From: an uncultured SAR86 cluster bacterium
GTDB lineage: Bacteria > Pseudomonadota > Gammaproteobacteria > Magnimaribacterales > D2472
Direction: 5' to 3'
NCBI GenBank assembly: GCA_902595065.1
Contig: CACJOM010000002.1
Location: 184,429-248,428, forward strand
DNA length: 64,000 nt
Positions 1 through 8,629 of this stretch are shown here, piece by piece (position 1 is the first letter of the stretch; every line of letters starts with the position of its first letter). A program made the translations under genes and the position numbers. A model generated the notes under the pieces. It saw nothing but the letters and a program-made list of their open reading frames with translations, was not told the origin of the DNA and ran no database searches.

Positions 1-44
1 ATACCTATAAGTACTTTTCTTCGCGTGGTAATTTTTTCTTCCAT
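1..44 (-). CDS. petA: N-terminus of a probable Rieske iron-sulfur subunit of cytochrome bc1 (partial)
   Basis: Only the first 14 codons lie in the window (ATG at 44-42 on the minus strand). They read MEEKITTRRKVLIG, which contains a twin-arginine motif (TTRRKVL) as expected for the Tat signal/anchor of Rieske proteins. It lies 48 nt downstream of rpsI on the same strand. In Pseudomonas-type genomes rplM-rpsI is followed by the bc1 operon petABC, so position and Tat motif agree. The Rieske [2Fe-2S] domain itself is outside the window, so the identification rests on the signal and synteny only. The upstream ribosome binding site is weak. Confidence 0.55.
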   Translation of the reverse strand, partial: MEEKITTRRKVLIG

Positions 45-92
45 TAATACCTATATTGAGATGAACGGTAATATTTAAATAATAAAAAGAAA

Positions 93-485
93 TTAACGCT
101 TGGAGAATTGAGAGCTTTTTCTTGCTTTCTTTAATCCTGGCTTCTTTCTTTCAACTTTTCTATCATCTCTGGTTAAAAATCCAGCAGATTTCAATTGTGG
201 TCTCAAGGACTCATCGTATTCTAGCAAAGCTCTTGAGATACCATGACGGATAGCTCCAGCTTGACCAAAACTACCCCCACCTTTAACCATAGCTTTAATA
301 TCTACTTGCTCATCCAACTCAGTTAATTTTAAAGGCTGCATCACAAGCATTTGTGCAACTTGCCTTCCAAAGTAATGGGACAATTCTTTATTGTTTATTA
401 GAATTTTTCCTTTACCTTTAGAAAGGTAAACTCTTGCAGATGAAGTTTTTCTTCTTCCAGTTGCATAATGAATTGCTGTGCTCAT
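93..485 (-). CDS. rpsI: 30S ribosomal protein S9
   Basis: Ribosomal protein S9, whose C-terminal tail reaches the P-site tRNA in the 30S subunit. The 130-residue product has the family's [12 protein letters not shown] start, the [15 protein letters not shown] core and the terminal QFSKR; 130 aa is also the E. coli length. The reading frame extends five codons further upstream to 500, but the ATG at 485 is chosen because it overlaps the rplM stop as ATGA, matches the family N-terminus and gives the right length. It is translationally coupled to rplM and followed by a probable petA. Confidence 0.97.
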   Translation of the reverse strand: MSTAIHYATGRRKTSSARVYLSKGKGKILINNKELSHYFGRQVAQMLVMQPLKLTELDEQVDIKAMVKGGGSFGQAGAIRHGISRALLEYDESLRPQLKSAGFLTRDDRKVERKKPGLKKARKSSQFSKR

Positions 486-916
486 AATTTTGGTTCCCAA
501 ATTTGTGGCTCTTGAGATGCATGAGGATGATCATCACCTTGATAAACCTTAAGCTTTTTAAACATCTGCTTTCCAAGTTTGTTTTTCGGTAGCATGCCTT
601 TAACAGCTTGTTCTAAGATATATTCAGGCTTATCTTCAAGAACATTCTTAAAGGCTTTGGTCTTGAGACCGCCTGGATATAGGGAGTGAGTATAGTACTT
701 CTTATCATCAATCTTTTTTCCAGTAACTTGGATTTTTTCTGCGTTAATAACAACTACGTAATCTCCACCATCAGTATGTGGAGTAAAGGTTGGTTTGTCT
801 TTGCCTCTGATACGATCAGCTATTTTTGTGGCAAGACGACCTAAAATTTTGTCAGAAGCATCTACAACATACCAGTCATGCTTGGCGTCTTCTTTTCTGA
901 GTGAAAGAGTTTTCAT
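482..916 (-). CDS. rplM: 50S ribosomal protein L13
   Basis: Early-assembly 50S protein L13, 144 aa (E. coli 142). The C-terminal third carries the family signature [28 protein letters not shown] block, and the N-terminus has [16 protein letters not shown]. First gene of the rplM-rpsI pair, with a 4-nt ATGA overlap into rpsI. A sigma-70-like promoter sits in the 82-nt gap upstream (952-980). zapE, the next gene upstream, is also a neighbour of rplM in E. coli, except that yhcB/zapG is missing here. Confidence 0.97.
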   Translation of the reverse strand: MKTLSLRKEDAKHDWYVVDASDKILGRLATKIADRIRGKDKPTFTPHTDGGDYVVVINAEKIQVTGKKIDDKKYYTHSLYPGGLKTKAFKNVLEDKPEYILEQAVKGMLPKNKLGKQMFKKLKVYQGDDHPHASQEPQIWEPKL

Positions 917-951
917 TACTATTTATATTTAAAGAAAAAAATTAGATGCGA

Positions 952-980
952 ATGTTAATGTTTACGAGCTATTTAATCAA
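952..980 (-). promoter_or_regulatory. putative sigma-70 promoter of rplM-rpsI
   Basis: On the minus strand TTGATT (980-975) is followed after 17 nt by TAACAT (957-952), a plausible -35/-10 pair about 36 nt before the rplM ATG, in the only gap between zapE and rplM. Spacing is ideal but the -10 is only a partial match. Found by eye; no start-site data. Confidence 0.4.
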
Positions 981-998
981 TATTTTAATTCATTTAGT

Positions 999-2048
999 TT
1001 AATTTTTCTCTAAATTTTGAAGATATTTTGTAGATGATATTTGATTTAATCTGCTTTTAGTTCTGACCCATAGATGATTCAACATATCACCAGAATATAA
1101 ATTGTTAATTAAATTGGGGTTATAGAATAATTTTAACTTTTGTTTTTCTTGATAAGCAATATCAATGAAGCTAATAAATCTTCTTAATTTATCAATATGA
1201 TCATCATTGCAATTATGAAAATTATTAATAAAAACCCACTCAAATTTTTCTATGATTTTAATAAAGTCCTTGCCTGCACAGGGGGATGAAAAAAAATCTT
1301 CAAATGAAAGCCAAAGAAATTTTTCAGTACAACCAAGACATCTAAATTCTCTATTATTAATTAAAAATTTGGCTGTGTTTATGATATCTTCGTTAAATGC
1401 GATTTTCAAAAAACCCTTAATGTATTCATCGCTATTTTTATCATCAGAAGAACTGTCAAACCTAGAAATTTCTCTAAGCCTGTAGTCTTCAATGCCTATC
1501 AGATTGTGAACTAAAAAATGCTCATTGATAAAATCAATGGTTTTTAAGAATTTAGCTCTTTGAAGTCCATCCTTATAAAGGCGATCTGGGTGAGAGTTAG
1601 ATGAGATAAATAGCCTTAAACCTTTTCTAGATAATGCTTCAATTAAGGTTCCTATGATCATTGCATCAGCTATGTCCTCAATCTGAAACTCATCTATAAA
1701 AATAATTTTGTATTTATTTAATAAATCATTAACCACATCCAACAATGGATCGCTGTTTCCTGAAAAATCTGATAACTTTTTATGAACAACATGCATAAAT
1801 TCTATGAAATGAAATTGCCCTGCATCAGGAAAATATGAGTCACAAATAGCTTGAAGAAGCATTGTTTTCCCCCTTCCAACTGGACCCCAAATATATAAAT
1901 TACCGATAGAGTTTCTACTAAAAAAAAATGACGGGGGTTTATAGATTGAATCTAAGTCAATGAATTCTTTTAAAAATAAAGTTTGAGCATTATCTAAAGC
2001 TATGCCTTGAGTAGACAAATTCTCTATTACAACTTTTATATCCTTCAT
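999..2048 (-). CDS. zapE: ZapE/AFG1-family ATPase
   Basis: P-loop AAA-like ATPase of the AFG1/ZapE family; in E. coli ZapE associates with the Z-ring under stress or low oxygen. Walker A GPVGRGKT lies at residues 55-62 and Walker B IIFIDEF at about 115-121, followed by the family-typical SSNSHPDRLYKDGLQR segment. Length 349 aa, slightly shorter than the roughly 375 aa of E. coli ZapE. It sits upstream of rplM as in E. coli. Its ATG is only 20 nt from the divergently read degS-like gene, so its promoter must lie inside that gene or within this tiny gap. Function in this organism is inferred from the family. Confidence 0.88.
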   Translation of the reverse strand: MKDIKVVIENLSTQGIALDNAQTLFLKEFIDLDSIYKPPSFFFSRNSIGNLYIWGPVGRGKTMLLQAICDSYFPDAGQFHFIEFMHVVHKKLSDFSGNSDPLLDVVNDLLNKYKIIFIDEFQIEDIADAMIIGTLIEALSRKGLRLFISSNSHPDRLYKDGLQRAKFLKTIDFINEHFLVHNLIGIEDYRLREISRFDSSSDDKNSDEYIKGFLKIAFNEDIINTAKFLINNREFRCLGCTEKFLWLSFEDFFSSPCAGKDFIKIIEKFEWVFINNFHNCNDDHIDKLRRFISFIDIAYQEKQKLKLFYNPNLINNLYSGDMLNHLWVRTKSRLNQISSTKYLQNLEKN

Positions 2049-2068
2049 ATTATTGATTTAATGATCAT

Positions 2069-3070
2069 ATGAAATTTTTTAATAACAAACTTTCAAGAGT
2101 CAATTTTTTAATCTTGATTGGTATTCTTGCATATCTTTATACAAATATGTCGAATGTTGATGGTTATGTAGAAGCAATTTCAAAAGCATCTCCATCAGTT
2201 ATTAATATTAATTCTAAAAAAAATATTGAAACAAGGATGTTAAATGGCAAGTCTTCAAACAAGCTAATTGGCTCAGGAATTGTGATCTCTAAAGATGGTT
2301 ATATTGTTACCAACCTCCATGTCATCGATGGAGCTAAAATTATTGAGGTAGAGTTAGATGATGGTCAGGTTTATTCAGCTACCTTAATCGGTTTTGATGA
2401 GCGGTCTGATTTAGCAGTAATCAAAATTCAGCCAACAGATGATTTAAAGCCCATGGAACCATCAAATAGCTCATCAGTTCAAATAGGCGATCAAGTAATT
2501 GCTATTGGAAATGCATTTGGTTTAGGAAAAACTTTTACTAGCGGAATTATCAGCGCTACCGGAAGAGATTATGGAAATCCATATCTTGAACTTATTCAAA
2601 CTGATGCAGCCATCAATCCAGGAAATTCTGGTGGAGCTTTAATTAACCACAAGGGCAATCTTATTGGAATGAATACAAGGATTTTTTCTAAAACTGGATC
2701 TTATGCAGGGATAGGCTTTGCTCTTCCTACAAATAAATTAATAGATATTGCATCAGAGATTATTCAATTTGGATCAGTAAAAAGATCTTGGATTGGAGAT
2801 TTCAGAGTAAAACTTAAAAGATTTTCCTATCACAACAAAATAACGTTTGGGCTAGAAATTCTTGAGCTGAAAGAATATGGGCCTCTTTTTGATCAAGGCA
2901 ATATCAAGCCTGGATCAATAATTCTTTCTATAAATAGCCAGGTTCCGTCATGGGAGAATTTAATTAACGCTCTAAATAACTCTTTTCCAGGTGATGAAAT
3001 AAATTTTCAGGTATTAAATGGCTCTGATGTGAAGGATTTTAAAATTATAACAGAGGCTTACCCAGGCTAA
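2069..3070 (+). CDS. degS: DegS-like membrane-anchored HtrA serine protease
   Basis: Periplasmic trypsin-like protease with one N-terminal membrane anchor (about residues 12-26), a protease domain with the triad His84 (TNLHVI), Asp114 (ERSDLAVI) and Ser187 (NPGNSGG), and one C-terminal PDZ domain (about 230-333). The single anchor, single PDZ domain and 333-aa length fit DegS, which cleaves the anti-sigma factor RseA to start the sigma-E envelope stress response, better than the soluble two-PDZ DegP/DegQ. E. coli degQ-degS also lie beside zapE. No rseA or rpoE is in the window. The 3' end overlaps the convergent murA stop by 4 nt. Confidence 0.88.
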   Translation: MKFFNNKLSRVNFLILIGILAYLYTNMSNVDGYVEAISKASPSVININSKKNIETRMLNGKSSNKLIGSGIVISKDGYIVTNLHVIDGAKIIEVELDDGQVYSATLIGFDERSDLAVIKIQPTDDLKPMEPSNSSSVQIGDQVIAIGNAFGLGKTFTSGIISATGRDYGNPYLELIQTDAAINPGNSGGALINHKGNLIGMNTRIFSKTGSYAGIGFALPTNKLIDIASEIIQFGSVKRSWIGDFRVKLKRFSYHNKITFGLEILELKEYGPLFDQGNIKPGSIILSINSQVPSWENLINALNNSFPGDEINFQVLNGSDVKDFKIITEAYPG

Positions 3071-4326
3071 TTTGGTAATCTCGTTATATTAGCTCCTAAA
3101 TATGATAACTTCTCTTCAATTCTTTCATAGCCTCTGTCAATGTGATAAATGCGATCAACAATAGTTTCACCTTGAGCGCATAACCCTGCCAAAATTAAGC
3201 TTGCAGATGCACGCAAGTCAGTTGCCATTACTGGCGCGCCAGTTAAAGAAGATACTCCCTTTATAAATGCATTACTTCCCTTAACAGTGATATTGCATCC
3301 CATCCTATTTAATTCCTGTACATGCATAAACCTATTTTCAAATACATTTTCTGTAACAACCGCTGATCCATCTGAAAGAGAATTTAAAACAGTAAATTGT
3401 GCTTGCATGTCAGTTGGGAAACCTGGAAATGGAGCTGTGGAAATATCTACTGGATTGATTGCACTCTCGTTCATGCTAAGGTGAATATGGTTATCTCCAA
3501 CATTTATAGTTGCTCCGCTAAGCTTTAACTTATCAAGAATATTATTCATACGAATCGGTTCTATGTTAGATATCGTTATATCACCTTTTGTTATAGCTGC
3601 TGCAATCAAATATGTGCCAGCCTCAATCCTGTCTGCAGGAATTGTAAAAATAGCCCCATGCAGATCAGAAACACCATCAATTATAATTTCATCAGTACCA
3701 GCGCCTGTAATATTTGCTCCAATAGATATTAAAAAATTTGCTAAGTCTTCTACTTCTGGTTCTTTTGCAACATTCCTCAATACTGTTTGCCCTTCAGCAA
3801 GAACAGCTGCCATCATAATATTTTCTGTACCAGTAACTGATATTCCAGGGAAATTAATCTCACAACCTTTTAATTTTTTTGCACTTGCTTCAATGTATCC
3901 ATTTTTAAGCTCAATTTTCGCTCCTAACTGTTCTAATGCGTCTAGATGAAAATCAACTGGCCTGGTTCCAATTGCACATCCTCCGGGCAAAGCAATTCTT
4001 GCAAATCCATGTCTAGCAACAAGAGACCCAAGAACTAGGATTGAAGCACGCATTGTTTTGACAAGTTCATAACGGGCTTCAAAATCATGAAGATTAGATG
4101 TGGAAATAGTAAAATCCATGGTTTCATTTAATGTAATATCAGCTCCCATTGAGCCCAAGATTTCAAACATGGTAGTGATATCTTGGAGGTAAGGTAAGTT
4201 CTTAAAAGTCACTGCTTTTTCAGTCAATATTGTTGCTGCTAACATTGGCAAGGCTGCATTTTTGGCGCCTGAACAGGAAATAGAACCTGAGAGTTTATTT
4301 CCCCCTATAATCTTTAATTTTTCCAT
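3067..4326 (-). CDS. murA: UDP-N-acetylglucosamine 1-carboxyvinyltransferase
   Basis: First committed step of peptidoglycan synthesis: transfers enolpyruvate from PEP to UDP-GlcNAc in the cytoplasm. 419 aa, the same size as E. coli MurA. Visible motifs are Lys22 in SGAKNAALPML and the catalytic cysteine Cys117 in the loop PGGCAIGTRPVD, so the fosfomycin-sensitive Cys form is present. It starts 2 nt after the ibaG stop, in the order mlaC-ibaG-murA known from E. coli (where mlaB intervenes). Its stop overlaps that of degS on the other strand, leaving no room for an intrinsic terminator. Confidence 0.97.
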   Translation of the reverse strand: MEKLKIIGGNKLSGSISCSGAKNAALPMLAATILTEKAVTFKNLPYLQDITTMFEILGSMGADITLNETMDFTISTSNLHDFEARYELVKTMRASILVLGSLVARHGFARIALPGGCAIGTRPVDFHLDALEQLGAKIELKNGYIEASAKKLKGCEINFPGISVTGTENIMMAAVLAEGQTVLRNVAKEPEVEDLANFLISIGANITGAGTDEIIIDGVSDLHGAIFTIPADRIEAGTYLIAAAITKGDITISNIEPIRMNNILDKLKLSGATINVGDNHIHLSMNESAINPVDISTAPFPGFPTDMQAQFTVLNSLSDGSAVVTENVFENRFMHVQELNRMGCNITVKGSNAFIKGVSSLTGAPVMATDLRASASLILAGLCAQGETIVDRIYHIDRGYERIEEKLSYLGANITRLPN

Positions 4327-4328
4327 AA

Positions 4329-4550
4329 TTAACTTATTTCTGAGGGAGATTTAGTAATGAGGCTTAATGCATGCAATTCACCTGTTTGAAAATGCTCTTT
4401 TAAAACTCCTAAAACTAATTTATGTCTTTTTAAGGTTGTCAATCCTTCAAACTGCTCACTTACAATTAACAGTTGCGAACTGCAATCTGCTCCACTAAAG
4501 GATATTTTAGCTTCTGGAAACTTGAATTGCAGAAACTTAGATATGTCCAT
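4329..4550 (-). CDS. ibaG: BolA/IbaG-family protein
   Basis: 73-aa BolA-fold protein, close to the size of IbaG. The C-terminal HALSLITKSPSE motif with the conserved His and the central EGLTTLKRHKLVLGVL helix are clear. BolA-like proteins bind [2Fe-2S] clusters with monothiol glutaredoxins; IbaG sits next to murA in most gammaproteobacteria. The His usually found in the N-terminal loop (G-SHF in E. coli IbaG) is replaced by Ser in the local sequence GADCSSQ, and a Cys lies just before it. Same operon as mlaC and murA. Confidence 0.88.
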   Translation of the reverse strand: MDISKFLQFKFPEAKISFSGADCSSQLLIVSEQFEGLTTLKRHKLVLGVLKEHFQTGELHALSLITKSPSEIS

Positions 4551-4572
4551 TGAATTATTAAAACTTAATTAT

Positions 4573-5187
4573 CTAATCAATATTAGCATTAGATGTCCAA
4601 TGCTTAATAATCTCATCAATGTTTTCATCATGCTCTATTGCAAGTGCCTGAAATTGATTCCTGAAAGTTAAACCTAAATTCACTCCATTTACAATAATAT
4701 TTATTATTAACCAATTTCCATTTTGATCTTGCCTAACTTTGTAGGTTATAGGGTATGTATTACTGGATGTTATTAAGTTTTGTTGAACATCCTCTACTTT
4801 TTTATATTCATTCAAATCTGGGAAAACAGTGACAATTTTTTGATCGCCCCATTGCGCTAAAGTCGAAGCGTACGTATCAAGTAATGAAGTTTTAAAAGAT
4901 TGGATAAAGCTAAGTCTTTGGGTTTTTGTAGAGGCAAGGTAATATTTTTTTCCCATAACGCTTGCGCCCACTCTTCGAAAATCTACCATTGGTTCAAAAA
5001 CTTCATTGATTTTATCTTTGAATTGCTGTGGATTTTGTAGGAATAAAGCCTGGTTATCCGTAATAATTGAAACCATCAATTGTGCTTGAGAATCAATAAA
5101 TTTATGAGGATTGGATTCGGCGTCTAGATTTCCATGAAAGAGAAATAAACTTATAAAAAAAGCAATAGATTTCAATGTGGCATTCAT
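4573..5187 (-). CDS. mlaC: MlaC-like periplasmic phospholipid carrier
   Basis: 204-aa protein with an N-terminal signal peptide (hydrophobic stretch about residues 5-20) and the MlaC/Ttg2D domain: FEPMVDFRRVGASVMGKKY and the C-terminal IINIIVNGVNLGLTFRNQF block. In E. coli MlaC shuttles phospholipid between the outer-membrane MlaA complex and the inner-membrane MlaFEDB transporter. It heads mlaC-ibaG-murA here, but mlaF, mlaE, mlaD and mlaB are not beside it; the gene upstream is the divergent kdsD. Either the transporter is elsewhere or this is an orphan carrier. Confidence 0.85.
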   Translation of the reverse strand: MNATLKSIAFFISLFLFHGNLDAESNPHKFIDSQAQLMVSIITDNQALFLQNPQQFKDKINEVFEPMVDFRRVGASVMGKKYYLASTKTQRLSFIQSFKTSLLDTYASTLAQWGDQKIVTVFPDLNEYKKVEDVQQNLITSSNTYPITYKVRQDQNGNWLIINIIVNGVNLGLTFRNQFQALAIEHDENIDEIIKHWTSNANID

Positions 5188-5226
5188 GAAGGTATTATAA
5201 CACTAGTAAAAAACTATGAATGCAAT

Positions 5227-6201
5227 ATGAAAGGTAAGAATTTTATCAAATCTGCTTTGAAGGTTATTGAAATAGAGTCAAAGGCTGTGATGAGTTTAAG
5301 TGATCAGATACAGCCTGATTTTGAGAATCTGTGTGAGGAGATTCTCAGCACTAAGGGAAAGCTTATTTTAATGGGTATTGGTAAATCGGGTCATATAGCT
5401 CAAAAAATTTCAGCAACTTTATCTAGCACCGGAACTTCATCATTATTCATCCACCCAACTGAAGCAGCTCATGGTGATTTAGGGATGATCGACAAGCAAG
5501 ATAGTGTTCTAATTTTATCGAATTCTGGAGAAACAAAAGAAATAATTGAAATTTTACCTGCATTAAAACGCTCTGCAGCAAATATTTTTACCATTACCAA
5601 TAATAATAAATCAACTATTTCAAAAGCTGGCAATATTAATTTAGTAATAAGTTCGCAAGAAGAAGCTTGTCCATTGGATCTAGCTCCAACCTCCTCAACT
5701 ACTATTGCTTTAGTCTTTGGAGACGCCTTAGCGATTGCCTTGTTGGAAGCCCGAGGTTTTAGTAAAGATGATTTTGCAAAATCCCATCCAGCTGGACAGC
5801 TGGGAAAAAAACTTACAACACTTGTCCAGGATTTAGCAGTAATGAATGAAAAAGCACCTATCGTAAATCATTCAACATCTCTTAAAGATGCATTGATGAC
5901 CATAACTGAAAAAAAACTTGGTTTAGCTTTAATTACAAAAGATAAAAAAGTGATTGGAGTTTTTACTGACGGTGATCTAAGAAGGTCCCTTAATAGTGAA
6001 ATCGATATAAATGAGACTCCAATTAAAGATGTCATGACTAGTAATTTCTTAAGTATTCAAAGCAACGCGCTTGCTATAGAAGCTGCAGAAGTGATGGAGA
6101 AAAATAAAATTTTTAGTTTAGTCGTCAACTCACCAAATGATACAGAAAGTAATTTAGGGGTCATTACTATGCATCAACTTCTTGAATCAGGGGTTATTTA
6201 A
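5227..6201 (+). CDS. kdsD: D-arabinose-5-phosphate isomerase (SIS + two CBS domains)
   Basis: Interconverts ribulose 5-phosphate and arabinose 5-phosphate, the first step to the LPS sugar Kdo. An N-terminal SIS domain (about residues 30-175) contains GIGKSGHIAQKISATLSSTG, HPTEAAHGDLGM and the conserved SHPAGQLGKKL segment, followed by two CBS domains (about 205-320). Length 324 aa (E. coli KdsD 328). It starts the run kdsD-lptA-lptB-rpoN, as in E. coli, but kdsC and lptC, which normally lie between kdsD and lptA, are absent; lptA starts 9 nt after the stop. Confidence 0.93.
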   Translation: MKGKNFIKSALKVIEIESKAVMSLSDQIQPDFENLCEEILSTKGKLILMGIGKSGHIAQKISATLSSTGTSSLFIHPTEAAHGDLGMIDKQDSVLILSNSGETKEIIEILPALKRSAANIFTITNNNKSTISKAGNINLVISSQEEACPLDLAPTSSTTIALVFGDALAIALLEARGFSKDDFAKSHPAGQLGKKLTTLVQDLAVMNEKAPIVNHSTSLKDALMTITEKKLGLALITKDKKVIGVFTDGDLRRSLNSEIDINETPIKDVMTSNFLSIQSNALAIEAAEVMEKNKIFSLVVNSPNDTESNLGVITMHQLLESGVI

Positions 6202-6210
6202 AACGTAGGA

Positions 6211-6612
6211 ATGAATCGAAATTACAAATTATTATCAATTCTATTTGGATGTTTGTATTTTCCTATTGCACTAGCAAATGAAAATTTTAATTTTAAAAAT
6301 ATTTCAATTGAGTCAGACCAGGTGACTATTGATGAAGCAAATAAGCAACTAGCCTTCAAAAAAAACGTAAAAATAAAAATAGATAGCTATTTAATCAGAG
6401 GTTCTGAGGCTTTACTCAGTCATGAAAATGAAAAATTACAAATATATGGAAATCCAGCAACTATTTCGTCTAGTGCAATAGATGGTCAAGCAGAAGTATT
6501 TGAAATATTTCCAAATAAATCTATGAATTTAATTGGAAATGCTAGACTTTCAAGCGAAGGAAATATAATTACCTCTAATCTTATTACCTATCAAATAAGC
6601 TCTAATGAATAG
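6211..6612 (+). CDS. lptA: LptA-like periplasmic LPS transport protein
   Basis: Short OstA/LptA-type protein, 133 aa (E. coli LptA 185). A signal peptide (about residues 1-22, ending near ALA-NE) is followed by the LptA beta-jellyroll pattern: IESDQVTIDEANKQLAFKKNV, then GSEALLSHENEKLQIYG and the aligned repeats to the end. LptA forms the periplasmic bridge that carries LPS to the outer membrane. It overlaps lptB by 8 nt. Because lptC is missing at this site, a role combining features of LptC and LptA is possible, but the cleavable-looking signal peptide favours LptA. Confidence 0.8.
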   Translation: MNRNYKLLSILFGCLYFPIALANENFNFKNISIESDQVTIDEANKQLAFKKNVKIKIDSYLIRGSEALLSHENEKLQIYGNPATISSSAIDGQAEVFEIFPNKSMNLIGNARLSSEGNIITSNLITYQISSNE

Positions 6613-7330
6613 CGATTGCCTAAAACTAAAAAATATTGAGAAGAGTCTTGGTTCGAAAAAAATTCTTTCTGGTATTAATTTTTCTATTGCGGCAAATGAA
6701 ATTGTAGGTTTGCTGGGTCCCAATGGTGCAGGTAAAACAACTGCTTTTTATATAGCTGCAGGCATAATCTTTCCCAGCGAAGGTCAAATATTTATTAACA
6801 ATGAAGATGTAACAGATAAACCTATGCACGCTAGAGCTAATTTAGGATTGGGTTATCTTCCTCAAGAAGCTTCAATATTTCCAGAGCTTAGCGTAGAAAA
6901 CAATCTTTTAGGAATCGTGGAATTGTCAATGGGAGACCAGGATAAAAAAATTGAAAAACTATCAAAAATTGTTGATGAGTTTGGGTTAAAGAATATTCTT
7001 CAAATAAAAGGAAGGATGCTATCAGGTGGCCAGAGAAGAAAAGTTGAAATAGCTCGTACTTTGATTTGTGAGCCAGATATTGTTCTTTTAGATGAGCCCT
7101 TTGCAGGAATTGATCCAATAGCTGTTGAAGAAATAAAAGAACTACTTCAGGAAATATCCAAAAAAAATATCTCCATTTTAATTACTGATCACAATGTTAG
7201 GGAAACACTCAGTTTATGCGATCGAGCCATAATTCTTAATGAGGGGTCTGTTATTGCAGAGGGTGATGAGGCAACATTAAAAGATAATGCTCATGTGAGG
7301 CATAAATATTTTGGTAAAATGTTTTCTTGA
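6605..7330 (+). CDS. lptB: LPS export ABC transporter ATP-binding protein LptB
   Basis: ATPase of the LptB2FGC LPS extractor on the cytoplasmic face of the inner membrane. Full ABC set: Walker A GPNGAGKTT (38-46), Q-loop Gln87 (LPQEAS), signature LSGGQRRKVEIAR (from 139), Walker B with Glu164 (LLDEP), and switch His196 (ITDHNVRE). 241 aa, matching E. coli. It overlaps lptA and is followed after 3 nt by rpoN, the classical order. Its membrane partners LptF and LptG are encoded at 55390-57512 in this same window. Confidence 0.97.
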   Translation: MNSDCLKLKNIEKSLGSKKILSGINFSIAANEIVGLLGPNGAGKTTAFYIAAGIIFPSEGQIFINNEDVTDKPMHARANLGLGYLPQEASIFPELSVENNLLGIVELSMGDQDKKIEKLSKIVDEFGLKNILQIKGRMLSGGQRRKVEIARTLICEPDIVLLDEPFAGIDPIAVEEIKELLQEISKKNISILITDHNVRETLSLCDRAIILNEGSVIAEGDEATLKDNAHVRHKYFGKMFS

Positions 7331-7333
7331 TAT

Positions 7334-8599
7334 ATGGCAATTAAGCTAGTCAGAGAGTTCAAGCAAAATCAGCAGTTATCCATTACTCCTCAATTAAAAA
7401 AATCAATAGATCTTCTTCAACTATCAAGACTAGAAATTATTAATAAAATTAACAAGGAAATAGAAGAAAACCCTTTCCTTAAAAAAGATTTTGAAAATGA
7501 ATGGGTCTCCAGTTCCAATGATTTCGACGTTCTGGAGAACCAACCCACTGAATTTACTTTGCAGGATCATCTTGAGGATCAATTAAAGGACTTCAAGTTA
7601 AATCATGCGGAGAAAAAAATTGCATTAATAATTATTCAATCTCTAGAAGAAAATGGGTTACTGCAAATAGATCTTGATGAAATTGAGGAATTAATGGGGT
7701 ATGCCTTTTCAATAAAGGAAATTAAAAGAGTTTTACATAACATCATACATGAGCTAGAACCTGCTGGAATTGGAGCGCAAAGTTTTAAAGAAACAATCTT
7801 CATACAATTAAAAAAACAAAAAATTTCAACAAATGAATTAGAAATTGCCAAAAAAATTTTATTTAATCCTGAATTCTCAAATTTTGAAGAGGCTAAGGCT
7901 AATTTGGAAATGAGCTATTCTGAAAGGTCTATTGAAGCTGTGCTAAGTAAAATTAAACAATGTGATCTTTCCCCAGGTTTAGGATTCGAATCAACATTTC
8001 TAATCCAACCAGACTTAGAAGTAATTCCAGATAACAATCAAAGTTTTATTGTTCAGTTTAAAAAAGATAGCTTTCCTTTATTTAGTATTGATAGTGATTT
8101 AGAAGAATTAGTAAAAGATAAAAAAAATAAAGCAAACAAAGAATTAAAGGAAAAAATAGGTGAAGCAAAATGGTTAATTAGATCTATTAATAAGAGAAAT
8201 GAAACTGTACAAAACGTTGGGATATTAATATGTAAAATACAGGCTGATTTCTTATCGAATAAATCTGTTGAATTAAAGCCCTTATCTAATATTGAGCTTG
8301 CAAAAGAACTAAAAATTAGTCCGTCAACTGTTTCAAGAATCTTGAGATCAAAATATATTCAAACACCTAAAGGAGCTATTCCCATGAAATCCCTTTTAGC
8401 TAACTCTGTTTCAAAAACTAGAAAAGTTACCCCGATGCAATTAATGGAAGAGATCCAAATAATAGTTGAAAGTGAGCAAAAAAAATTAAGTGATCAAAAA
8501 ATTTCAGATTTACTTAATAAACGTGGCTTTAACTTAGCACGAAGGACAATCTCAAAATATCGAAAAAAAATAAATCTACCAAGCTCAAGAAATAGATAA
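7334..8599 (+). CDS. rpoN: RNA polymerase sigma-54 factor
   Basis: Alternative sigma factor that needs enhancer-binding ATPases. The N-terminal activator-interacting region I (FKQNQQLSITPQLKKSIDLLQL), the core-binding region, a helix-turn-helix (about 300-340) and the C-terminal RpoN box ARRTISKYRK (about 402-411) are all present. 421 aa, shorter than the 477 of E. coli, mainly through a reduced acidic region II. It follows lptB as usual, but hpf, ptsN and rapZ, which normally follow rpoN, are replaced by mgtE. No sigma-54 activator was seen in this window. Confidence 0.95.
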   Translation: MAIKLVREFKQNQQLSITPQLKKSIDLLQLSRLEIINKINKEIEENPFLKKDFENEWVSSSNDFDVLENQPTEFTLQDHLEDQLKDFKLNHAEKKIALIIIQSLEENGLLQIDLDEIEELMGYAFSIKEIKRVLHNIIHELEPAGIGAQSFKETIFIQLKKQKISTNELEIAKKILFNPEFSNFEEAKANLEMSYSERSIEAVLSKIKQCDLSPGLGFESTFLIQPDLEVIPDNNQSFIVQFKKDSFPLFSIDSDLEELVKDKKNKANKELKEKIGEAKWLIRSINKRNETVQNVGILICKIQADFLSNKSVELKPLSNIELAKELKISPSTVSRILRSKYIQTPKGAIPMKSLLANSVSKTRKVTPMQLMEEIQIIVESEQKKLSDQKISDLLNKRGFNLARRTISKYRKKINLPSSRNR

Positions 8600-8629
8600 T
8601 TCATAATCTAGTGAGTTAGAATTTAGAGT

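Noticed and set aside
3563..3949. 128-aa frame antisense to murA
   Set aside because: Lies wholly within murA on the opposite strand, has the composition of a mirror reading of a conserved gene and no ribosome binding site.
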